Positions 57,614 to 64,000 of a DNA stretch of 64,000 nucleotides are shown here, piece by piece. The notes beneath the pieces were generated by a model. That model made no database searches. It worked only from the letters and a program-made list of their open reading frames with translations, and was not told where the DNA came from. Positions within the stretch are counted from its first letter, which is position 1. Each line of letters begins with the position of its first letter. Source of the stretch: Vibrio sp. JC009 (GTDB lineage Bacteria > Pseudomonadota > Gammaproteobacteria > Enterobacterales > Vibrionaceae); the NCBI RefSeq assembly GCF_029016485.1, contig NZ_CP092106.1, positions 2,480,001-2,544,000 on the forward strand, read 5' to 3'. The position numbers and the translations under genes were made by a program.

Positions 57614-58945
57614 TTAAACGTCTTCAGCGCGAATTTCGCGGTAAACATCCGGGGTTGCTACATACGGCTCGCTGCCAACTTTAATCGCCTGCTTAAGTGC
57701 GTTTGCAGCTTCATTCCACTGCGCTTCATTTCTGGCGTGGATCACTGCCAGCGGCTTCTCATTGTCCGCCGTTTCACCTAAGCGGATAAAGCTGTCAAAG
57801 CCCACCGCATAATCAATACTATCTGTTGCCACACGGCGGCCACCGCCCATGCCCACAACAGCCATACCAATTGCTCGAGTATCCATTGCTGAAACAATAC
57901 CACTGTTATCAGCGTAAACAGGCTTAATAATTTCAGCCTTATCTAAGTAATTATTATAGTTCTCAACAAAATCAGCAGGGCCACCAAGACCGGCTACCAT
58001 CTTGCCAAAACTTTCTGCGGCTTTGCCGTTATCCAGCACAGCCTGCAGTTTAACTCTCGCATCCTGAGAATCTTTTGCTAAGTTTGCCAGAACCAGCATT
58101 TCAGCACAGGACGCCATAGTCACTTCATACAGACGAGGGTTACGGTATTCACCCGTCAGGAACTGAACCGCTTCACGCACTTCTACCGCATTACCTGCAG
58201 ATGAAGCCAGAACCTGATTCATATCGGTAAGAATCGCCGTAGTCTTTGTGCCCGCACCATTGGCTACTGCAACGATGGACTTCGCCAGCTCTTCTGACGC
58301 CTCGTAAGTCGGCATAAAGGCACCGGATCCCACTTTTACATCCATCACCAGCGACTCAAGACCCGCTGCCAGCTTCTTAGACAGAATAGAGGCTGTGATC
58401 AGTGAGATATTATCAACGGTCGCAGTAATATCACGGGTTGCGTATACACGCTTATCAGCAGGAGCTAAATCACCTGTCTGACCGATAATCGCCACACCCG
58501 CCTCTTTCACCACACGGCCAAACAGTTCATTGTCAGGCGTAATGTTATAACCTGGAATCGATTCCAGCTTATCCAGCGTACCGCCGGTATGACCCAGGCC
58601 ACGACCTGAGATCATTGGCACAAAACCACCACAAGCTGCAACCATAGGGCCCAGCATCAGTGAAGTCACATCACCCACACCGCCGGTTGAGTGTTTATCG
58701 ACAATAGGACCACCAAAATCCATATGGTCCCAGTTCATCACCATGCCGGAATCACGCATTGCACATGTCAGCGCGATACGCTCGGGCATCGTCATTTCAT
58801 TAAAAAATACAGCCATAGCAAACGCCGCAATCTGACCTTCAGATACGGTTTCCTTTGCTACACCCTGAATAAAGAAATTGATTTCATCAGCGGTCAGTAC
58901 TTCGCCGTCACGCTTCTTGCGGATAATTTCCTGAGGAAGATACAT
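57614..58945 (-). CDS. deoA: Thymidine phosphorylase
   Basis: 443 residues. DeoA splits thymidine to thymine and 2-deoxyribose 1-phosphate. [20 protein letters not shown] is the phosphate-binding signature (about 83-102), and [20 protein letters not shown] follows. The C-terminal alpha/beta domain ends with [13 protein letters not shown]. It lies between deoC and deoB; a two-hairpin repeat element lies in its 181-base upstream gap. Confidence 0.98.
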   Translation of the reverse strand: MYLPQEIIRKKRDGEVLTADEINFFIQGVAKETVSEGQIAAFAMAVFFNEMTMPERIALTCAMRDSGMVMNWDHMDFGGPIVDKHSTGGVGDVTSLMLGPMVAACGGFVPMISGRGLGHTGGTLDKLESIPGYNITPDNELFGRVVKEAGVAIIGQTGDLAPADKRVYATRDITATVDNISLITASILSKKLAAGLESLVMDVKVGSGAFMPTYEASEELAKSIVAVANGAGTKTTAILTDMNQVLASSAGNAVEVREAVQFLTGEYRNPRLYEVTMASCAEMLVLANLAKDSQDARVKLQAVLDNGKAAESFGKMVAGLGGPADFVENYNNYLDKAEIIKPVYADNSGIVSAMDTRAIGMAVVGMGGGRRVATDSIDYAVGFDSFIRLGETADNEKPLAVIHARNEAQWNEAANALKQAIKVGSEPYVATPDVYREIRAEDV

Positions 58946-59004
58946 TAGAAACTCCCAGCTCTTTTTAGAGCTTTTGTTTGTAGGGTAAATAGAGCGGGAA
59001 GCTT

Positions 59005-59092
59005 GCTCCTCCCCTTATGAAGGGGAGGCTGGGAGGGGTTAACTCCTCGGAACTTAACCCCCTCTAACTCCCCCTTCAAAAGGGGGAGAACC
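59005..59092. repeat. Two-hairpin GC-rich element, copy 2 (short loops)
   Basis: GCTCCTCCCCTT (59005-59016), AAGGGGAGGCTGGGAGGGG (from 59020), AACCCCCTCTAACTCCCCC (from 59056), AAGGGGGAGAACC (59080-59092). Opposite orientation to copy 1 (28337-28525) with the same four blocks. Transcribed within deoC-deoA, it can form two adjacent hairpins or one larger middle stem. Confidence 0.85.
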
Positions 59093-59126
59093 ATTAGTCA
59101 AACTTTTCCCGTTTAACAAAACGAAA

Positions 59127-59903
59127 TTAGTAAGCGCTTGGATCCGCAGTTTCGTCTGTTACTTCTAATGTATTAAGCAGGTTAGTCAGCAGGCTTGATG
59201 CACCAAAGCGGTAGTGCATGTTGTCTGCCCAGTCAGCGCCAAGAATGTCATCTGCCATTGCAAGATACGCCGCTGCATCTTCTGCAGTGCGCACGCCGCC
59301 AGCAGGCTTGAAACCAACTTTTTCAGCAACACCCATATCACGGATAACTTCAAGCATCATACGTGCGTATTCTGGTGTTGCGTTTACAGGCACTTTACCT
59401 GTTGAAGTTTTGATAAAGTCAGCACCCGCTTCGATTGAAATCTGAGAGGCTTTCTTAATAAGTGCTTCTTCTTTTAGCTCACCAGTTTCGATGATAACTT
59501 TCAGAAGAGTGTCGCCACACGCTTCTTTGCACTGTTTAACCAGTTCAAAGCCTGTTTTCTCATCACCGGCGATAAGTGTGCGGTAAGGGAATACTACGTC
59601 AACTTCATCTGCGCCATAGGCAATCGCTGCTTTTGTTTCAGCTACCGCGATTTCGATGTCGTCGTTACCGTGTGGGAAGTTAGTTACGGTCGCAATGCGA
59701 ACCTCTGGTGTACCTTGCTCACGAAGTGTCTTCTTAGCAATAGGAATAAAGCGAGGGTAGATACAGATTGCAGCAGTGTTACCAACTGCCGTTTTTGCGT
59801 CATGACACAGAGCGATCACTTTTTCATCAGTGTCGTTGTCATTTAGCGTGGTTAGATCCATAAGTTTAAGTGCACGTAGAGCTGCAGCTTTTAAATCGCT
59901 CAT
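59127..59903 (-). CDS. deoC: Deoxyribose-phosphate aldolase
   Basis: 258 residues, the size of the gammaproteobacterial DeoC. It cleaves 2-deoxyribose 5-phosphate to glyceraldehyde 3-phosphate and acetaldehyde. The Schiff-base Lys is in [15 protein letters not shown] (about 165), the proton-relay Lys in [10 protein letters not shown] (199), and VDVVF supplies D102. First gene of deoC-deoA-deoB-deoD; preceded by a region with CRP-like and palindromic operators. Confidence 0.98.
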   Translation of the reverse strand: MSDLKAAALRALKLMDLTTLNDNDTDEKVIALCHDAKTAVGNTAAICIYPRFIPIAKKTLREQGTPEVRIATVTNFPHGNDDIEIAVAETKAAIAYGADEVDVVFPYRTLIAGDEKTGFELVKQCKEACGDTLLKVIIETGELKEEALIKKASQISIEAGADFIKTSTGKVPVNATPEYARMMLEVIRDMGVAEKVGFKPAGGVRTAEDAAAYLAMADDILGADWADNMHYRFGASSLLTNLLNTLEVTDETADPSAY

Positions 59904-60101
59904 TTCTATCTCCGATCAATATATTCAATTTGTTTACCGAAAGCGTACGTCTGCTCATCAATTATAGATGGCAATAACCGCAGCGCTGACGGGCTACGAA
60001 ATGAACGGACTTGGTTCCCTGAAGACTTAGCACCTAAGTACTAATTGCTATCCTTGTCACCGCACAGTACCAGTTTGGTTTATGGTACAACAATCTATCT
60101 T

Positions 60102-60160
60102 TGTGATTGCGGTCTGTTCCATGATACATCTTGTATCATTAAATTATGCGAACGATCACA
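60102..60160 (-). promoter_or_regulatory. deo operator region: CRP-like sites around a perfect palindrome
   Basis: A perfect 8-bp inverted repeat ATGATACA-TCT-TGTATCAT (60121-60139) lies between two CRP-like sequences, TGTGATTGCGGTCTGT (60102-60117) and TATGCGAACGATCACA (60145-60160), whose centres are 43 bases apart. The arrangement resembles the E. coli deo promoter, where CRP pairs flank a second regulator. The palindrome does not match the E. coli DeoR or CytR boxes I know, so the regulator is not assigned. Confidence 0.5.
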
Positions 60161-60196
60161 TTATAGGCATTCTCAGCTAATAAGATAGTGCCGCCC

Positions 60197-60213
60197 AAAA
60201 CGCAAACGGTTTG
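60197..60213. promoter_or_regulatory. LacI-family-like operator half sites
   Basis: ACGCAAACGGTTTGTAT contains CAAAC-G-GTTTG, similar to PurR/CytR-type boxes but with an odd central base. It lies between nupC and the deoC promoter region. Confidence 0.3.
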
Positions 60214-60278
60214 TATCTCAAAAAAGTTTTCGTTCCGGTTAAACCGACCAAAATACGGCACCGAAATAAAAAGCGAAA

Positions 60279-60314
60279 ACACCGCAGCAATCTCTTGCTA
60301 CGGTGTTTTTATCA
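60279..60314 (-). terminator. Terminator after nupC
   Basis: AACACCG, one mismatch, AGCAA pairs with TTGCT, one mismatch, CGGTGTT around TCTC, flanked by T runs; 26 bases after the nupC stop on the minus strand. Confidence 0.75.
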
Positions 60315-60339
60315 AAATTGCATCTGTCTCTTTAGCAAA

Positions 60340-61611
60340 TTACATTGCAAGAGAAATACAGAAACCAGCAATTGTTGCAGCCATCAGGTTAGACAGCGTA
60401 CCAGCACATACTGCTTTGATACCCATACGTGCGATATCGTGACGACGGTTTGGAGCGATACCACCCAGACCACCAAGCAGGATTGCGATAGAAGACAGGT
60501 TAGCGAAACCACACAGTGCGAATGAGATGATCGCAGTTGTCTTCTGAGACATTGCTTCACCCGTTGCAGGTACAAGCTGCGCATTCTCACCAACAAATGG
60601 TACGAAGTTCAGGTATGCAACGAATTCGTTAACGATAGTCTTCTGACCGATGAAAGAACCAGCCAGTGTCGCTTCTTCCCAAGGAACACCGATAAGGAAT
60701 GCAAGAGGAGCAAAGATCCAGCCAAGGATTAGCTCAAGGCTTAGCTGCTCGTAACCGATCCAGCCACCGATGCCACCCAGCATACCGTTGATAAGTGCGA
60801 TAAGGCCGATAAATGCAATCAGCATTGCACCAACGTTCAGCGCAAGACCAAGACCGGCAGATGCACCGCCAGCTGCTGCGTCAATTACGTTAGCAGGCTT
60901 GTCGTCACCACCAGAGATGTCTTCCTCAGAGATTTCATCAATAAACTCTTCAGTTTCCGGCTTGATGATCTTAGCAAACAGAAGACCGCCAGGTGCTGCC
61001 ATGAAAGATGCCGCTACAAGGTATTCCAGTGGTACACCCATAGATGCGTAACCCGCCAGTACACCACCGGCAACAGAAGCCAGACCACCACACATTACAG
61101 CAAACAGCTCAGACTGTGTCATTTTAGCCACAAACGGACGAACAACCAGAGGCGCTTCCGTCTGACCAACGAAAATGTTAGCCGCTGCTGACATAGATTC
61201 CGCACGAGACGTACCCAGTGCTTTTTCCAGCGCGCCACCAAGAATCTTGATAACCCACTGCATTACACCTATGTAGTACAGCACAGAAATAAGTGCAGAG
61301 AAGAAGATTAGTGTTGGCAGTACCTGGAATGCGAAGATGAATCCAAGTCCGTCAACAGAGAAAGTTACCAGGTTACCGAACAGGAACTTAGTACCGTCCT
61401 GACCATAGTTGATAACGTTAGCAACACCAGCAGAGAAACCACCTAAAAGGTCTTTACCCCACGGTACATAAAGAACAAATGCACCCAGTGCAAACTGGAT
61501 TGCGAATGCACCACCTACGGTACGTAAATTAATTGCTTTGCGATTGTCAGATAGCAGTACTGCGATACCAAGCAGAACAACCATACCGACTAGGCTCATA
61601 ACCAGGCTCAT
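60340..61611 (-). CDS. nupC: Nucleoside:cation symporter NupC
   Basis: 423 residues, hydrophobic throughout, about eight to ten membrane helices, concentrative nucleoside transporter (CNT) family. [22 protein letters not shown] is the CNT signature of the first substrate/ion hairpin, and the second half has [12 protein letters not shown] and [20 protein letters not shown]. It imports nucleosides at the inner membrane with Na+ or H+ and lies upstream of deoCABD on the same strand, with its own terminator, so uptake and breakdown are co-located but separately transcribed. Confidence 0.96.
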   Translation of the reverse strand: MSLVMSLVGMVVLLGIAVLLSDNRKAINLRTVGGAFAIQFALGAFVLYVPWGKDLLGGFSAGVANVINYGQDGTKFLFGNLVTFSVDGLGFIFAFQVLPTLIFFSALISVLYYIGVMQWVIKILGGALEKALGTSRAESMSAAANIFVGQTEAPLVVRPFVAKMTQSELFAVMCGGLASVAGGVLAGYASMGVPLEYLVAASFMAAPGGLLFAKIIKPETEEFIDEISEEDISGGDDKPANVIDAAAGGASAGLGLALNVGAMLIAFIGLIALINGMLGGIGGWIGYEQLSLELILGWIFAPLAFLIGVPWEEATLAGSFIGQKTIVNEFVAYLNFVPFVGENAQLVPATGEAMSQKTTAIISFALCGFANLSSIAILLGGLGGIAPNRRHDIARMGIKAVCAGTLSNLMAATIAGFCISLAM

Positions 61612-61752
61612 GGTATATGACTTCCTTATAGTTAATTTGGCGTGTTACAAAATGGAGCTAAAAAGCGAGAGCGATTATACGCATGCTCCCCATAAGAAAG
61701 TAATATCAACTTCACACTTTTATACTGTATACACTGACAATTCACTCACCAA

Positions 61753-61768
61753 TGTGAGCAGGCGCACA
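61753..61768 (-). promoter_or_regulatory. CRP binding site upstream of nupC
   Basis: TGTGAGCAGGCGCACA matches TGTGA-N6-TCACA at nine of ten positions. Its centre is about 150 bases upstream of the nupC ATG, in the nupC-yjjV gap, on the promoter side. CRP control of nupC is known in enteric bacteria; here it is inferred. Confidence 0.6.
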
Positions 61769-61812
61769 ATAAACACCGATATCATGCACATAAGAAACAT
61801 TTTTTAACAATC

Positions 61813-62589
61813 TCATTCACAAATACCATACAAACGTTTGCTATTAACAAAAAGCATGTTAGCAACCGTTTGCTCCCCTTCACTTCGAAGCAAGATCAGA
61901 GATTTTAGTACTTCAGCTGTGCGTTTTGGCTGGTTGTTCATTCCCTGATAACCAAAAAGAGGCATATCAGGTGAATCGGTTTCAAGAACCAAAGAAGAGA
62001 GAGGAAGCGCAGAAATCGTCCTTCTTGTTTTTGCTGCTCTTTCATAGGTAATCGTTCCACCAACACCTATATAGAAGCCAAGATTGATAAAGTCCATCGC
62101 CTGCTGCTCACTACCGGTAAAACCATGTATCACCCCTCCGGGCAACGGCTGATGACGTTTAAGTATGCTGATAAGATCCTGATGAGCCTTACGGCAGTGA
62201 AGTATAAGAGGAAGGTTAAACTGCTTAGCCAGTAAGATCTGCTCGGTAAGGAGTTGTTTCTGAAGTGCTTCATCGTTGCGGGAGTGATAAAAGTCCAGTC
62301 CGCATTCACCTATCGCAACGCATTTGTCAGAACGCCCGTCCAGACGCTGCTTTAATAAATGAATATGCGCTGGTTTATGTGTGTCAGTAAAATAGGGGTG
62401 CAAGCCGAGAGCAAAGTATATGTTCTTATCTAACGAAGCTATCTCCTCTACTCTTTCCCAGTTTTCCATACTACAACCCGGAACAAGCATATGACTGACA
62501 CCGGCACTTTTCGCTTCAGCAATAATCTGCGGCAAATCCTGCTTAAACTCTTCCCGATCCAGATGACAATGAGTATCAAACAGTCCCAC
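61813..62589 (-). CDS. yjjV: TatD family hydrolase YjjV
   Basis: 258 residues if it starts at the GTG at 62587-62589 (VGLFDTHCHLDREEF). Metal-dependent deoxyribonuclease/hydrolase family. The metal ligands are visible: DTHCHLD, GECGLDFYHSR, LILHCRKAHQDL, VIHGFTGS and LETDSPDMPLFGYQG. GVGGTITYERAAKTR matches E. coli YjjV rather than TatD. A longer frame up to 62655 has non-family sequence and overlaps the small gene. The GTG lies inside the last codons of the upstream small gene (14-base overlap). Confidence 0.9.
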   Translation of the reverse strand: MGLFDTHCHLDREEFKQDLPQIIAEAKSAGVSHMLVPGCSMENWERVEEIASLDKNIYFALGLHPYFTDTHKPAHIHLLKQRLDGRSDKCVAIGECGLDFYHSRNDEALQKQLLTEQILLAKQFNLPLILHCRKAHQDLISILKRHQPLPGGVIHGFTGSEQQAMDFINLGFYIGVGGTITYERAAKTRRTISALPLSSLVLETDSPDMPLFGYQGMNNQPKRTAEVLKSLILLRSEGEQTVANMLFVNSKRLYGICE

Positions 62590-62746
62590 TGTCGGACTCT
62601 TCTCTGGTTTCTGACTTTTTCTTGTCTGAATAGTCTTCTTTACGCACAGGAACACAACAACGCCCCTGCTCCTGAGTCAGTCCCATGGACTCACACCAGT
62701 TATCGTATTTTTTAACCATATCCCTGAGCTTATCTTTTACTTTCAT
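62576..62746 (-). CDS. Small Cys-containing protein (DUF5363-like), 56 residues
   Basis: A complete frame from ATG 62746 to TGA at 62576, with sequence MKVKDKLRDMVKKYDNWCES then MGLTQEQGRCCVPVRKEDYS and a charged tail. AAAGAGAGGATAAAG precedes the ATG (GAGAGG). It overlaps the yjjV start by 14 bases, so it is likely translated with yjjV. It resembles, from memory, the short vibrio/enterobacterial DUF5363 proteins (KYD.WC..MGL....R.CVP). Three Cys in WC and CC are a possible metal or redox site; function unknown. Confidence 0.75.
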   Translation of the reverse strand: MKVKDKLRDMVKKYDNWCESMGLTQEQGRCCVPVRKEDYSDKKKSETREESDSGTV

Positions 62747-63128
62747 CTTTATCCTCTCTTAATCTGAGCTTTCTATTATTTTGGTTATTAGGTTTCGTCA
62801 TACTCTGTTGGAAAAATGGTGCATCTTCAGAAAAAAGTGCGAATTCTGTCCAAAAATGACGGGTTAACTCCATTTTTTTCCACTGAGTTACATTTTTCCT
62901 CATATTCATGTGATGAATGCGCTTTTTTTTTCAACACGCAAACGTTAAACTCCTCGATTGGCTATATGTAATAAGGGTTTTATCAGTTCAACAGGCTGAA
63001 ATACTAACCCAATAATAACAGTGTTATCGAAACCTTAACGAAAGTTAAAGGGAAACAAAAAGCAATCGTAACATCTGAACATGATGCACAGATGCTATTA
63101 AACCAGGGTACAACATAGGGATCATCCA
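62747..63128 (+). promoter_or_regulatory. Promoter region of the BMP-type binding-protein gene
   Basis: 382-base gap without a gene. It holds a palindrome ATTCAT-GTG-ATGAAT (62904-62918) and ACGCAAACGTTAAACT (62936-62951), which fits the PurR consensus at 12 of 16 positions. The plausible -10 is in GGCTATATGTAATAAG near 62965. TAGGGATCATCCA precedes the GTG start. The leader from there is long (about 150 bases), A/T-rich. Confidence 0.4.
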
Positions 63129-64000
63129 GTGAAAAAAGCTACCATCAAACTTTCTGCACTAGCAATCGCGATGTCTTCTTTTGCTGCTATTGCAGCTCCA
63201 AAACCAGCTGTTGTTTATGATACAGCAGGTAAAAATGACAAGTCTTTTAACCAGGCAGTTTATGAGAATGGAGTTCTTGTATTTAACGAAGAAAAAGGCA
63301 TTAAAGTAAAAGAGTTCGTTCCTTCAAACGAAGCTCAGCGCGAACAGGGTCTGCGTAAACTGGCTAAACGTGGTCACAGCCCAATCGTTGCAGTTGGCTT
63401 TAACATGGCATCAGCTGTGGAAAAAGTGGCAACTGAATTCCCTGACATCAAGTTCACTATCATTGATATGGTTGTTGACAAGCCAAACGTACAGTCAATC
63501 GTATTTAATGAGCATGAAGGCTCTTTCCTTGTGGGTGCGCTGGCAGCAAAAGCATCTAAATCAGGCACTGTAGGCTTTGTGGGTGGTATGGATATCCCAC
63601 TAATCCGTAAGTTCGCATGTGGTTACGAGCAAGGCGCTAAATACGCAAACTCTTCTGCAACTGTTCTTCAGAACATGACAGGTTCTACACCAGCAGCATT
63701 TGCTGACCCGGCGAAAGGTTCTGAGCTGGCTAAGAGCCAGTTCTCTCAGGGCGCTGACGTAATCTACGCAGCAGCAGGTGGTACAGGTATGGGTGTTTAC
63801 CAGGCTGCTAAAGATGCTGGTAAATATGCTATCGGTGTTGACTCAAACCAGAACCACATCCAGCCAGGCACAATGCTGACTTCAATGGTTAAGCGTGTTG
63901 GTGTTGCTGCATACAACACCTGGGCTGAAGATATGGAAGGTAACTGGAAGCCAGGTATCAAAGCTCTTGGTCTGAAAGATGGTGGTGTTGACTGGGCTCT
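63129..64000 (+). CDS. BMP-family ABC transporter substrate-binding protein (partial, runs off window)
   Basis: At least 290 residues from a GTG at 63129; open to the window end. A signal peptide (MKKATIKLSALAIAMSSFAA, then IAAPKPA) precedes the Med/BMP fold: VVYDTAGKNDKSFNQAVYEN, IVAVGFNMASAVEKVA, VFNEHEGSFLVGALAAKASK, VGFVGGMDIPLIRKF and GGTGMGVYQAAK are the PnrA/BMP motifs that bind purine nucleosides. There is no lipobox Cys at the signal cleavage site, so it is a soluble periplasmic protein, unlike the lipoproteins of spirochetes and Gram-positives. Likely the first gene of a nucleoside ABC importer; the ATPase and permease would be to the right. Nearby nupC/deo supports nucleoside as substrate. 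Confidence 0.9.
   Translation, partial: MKKATIKLSALAIAMSSFAAIAAPKPAVVYDTAGKNDKSFNQAVYENGVLVFNEEKGIKVKEFVPSNEAQREQGLRKLAKRGHSPIVAVGFNMASAVEKVATEFPDIKFTIIDMVVDKPNVQSIVFNEHEGSFLVGALAAKASKSGTVGFVGGMDIPLIRKFACGYEQGAKYANSSATVLQNMTGSTPAAFADPAKGSELAKSQFSQGADVIYAAAGGTGMGVYQAAKDAGKYAIGVDSNQNHIQPGTMLTSMVKRVGVAAYNTWAEDMEGNWKPGIKALGLKDGGVDWA

Noticed and set aside
61840..61900. GCAAACGTTTGC-like PurR boxes in this stretch (CAAACGTTTGC and CAACCGTTTGC)
   Set aside because: They lie within the coding end of yjjV, not in a promoter, and could be chance; not listed as operators.
62491..62715. 74-codon plus-strand frame across the yjjV start
   Set aside because: It runs opposite the yjjV N-terminus and the 56-codon gene and has no ribosome-binding site or motif.

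Overview
The window reads as chromosomal DNA of a Vibrio-type gammaproteobacterium (Vibrionaceae, species not determined). Evidence: the sodium-motor genes pomA/pomB, the order radA - plzC-like PilZ gene - serB, a second EF-G gene, a GcvB small RNA beside gcvA, the YjjV and DeoCABD/NupC block, and an overall ordinary housekeeping gene content with dense coding. There is no phage, integron, CRISPR array or tRNA/rRNA gene that I can support. The unusual content is between genes, not in them.

Layout. 1-20091 (all minus strand) is the conserved translation / envelope run rpsB-tsf-pyrH-frr-uppS-cdsA-ispC-rseP-bamA-skp-lpxD-fabZ-lpxA-lpxB-rnhB-dnaE-accA-tilS, with the S2-type rpsB leader and promoter at its head. 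20630-24712 (plus) holds map, glnD and a short UPF0325 gene. 24780-30051 has truC-yqcC, DUF3549-DUF3301, a small coiled-coil protein with a YaiI family protein, DUF2310 and syd. 30052-37211 (plus) has queF, a TPR/transmembrane/degenerate-GGDEF receptor, a diguanylate cyclase, ppnN and xni. 37313-43692 has rlmM, gcvA with divergent gcvB, thiI, and pomB/pomA. 43994-47028 is xseB-ispA-dxs. 47250-55356 has the second EF-G, radA, a PilZ protein, serB and ytjB. 55503-64000 is a nucleoside salvage block: nupC-deoC-deoA-deoB-deoD, then yjjV with a tiny upstream gene, and the start of a BMP-family (nucleoside-type) ABC substrate-binding protein.

How the genes work together. ispC, dxs, ispA and uppS are four steps of one isoprenoid route (DXP to FPP to undecaprenyl-PP) found in two places in the window; lpxA/lpxD/lpxB, fabZ and bamA/skp build the outer membrane; accA and fabZ feed fatty acids; the deo/nup genes take up and degrade (deoxy)nucleosides, and CRP-like and palindromic sites sit at their promoters.

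The most interesting layer is a set of dispersed intergenic elements. (1) At least ten loci carry short tandem units of 7-8 bp (GGGGTTAT, GGGGCTAT, GGGCTATA, AGGGTTAT or CCCAGGG) combined with a small core hairpin ending in CGTCC whose stem shows compensatory changes; two nearly identical copies flank thiI, one with 36 tandem octamers. (2) A second family of AGCTNNN heptamers is arranged as facing arrays at four loci. (3) A ~109-nt long-hairpin element occurs twice, each time just upstream of a gene in the same orientation (map and yqcC). (4) A two-hairpin element with conserved stems but very different loop lengths occurs twice, once inside the deo operon. These look like REP/MITE-class non-autonomous sequences; what moves or maintains them is not in the window.
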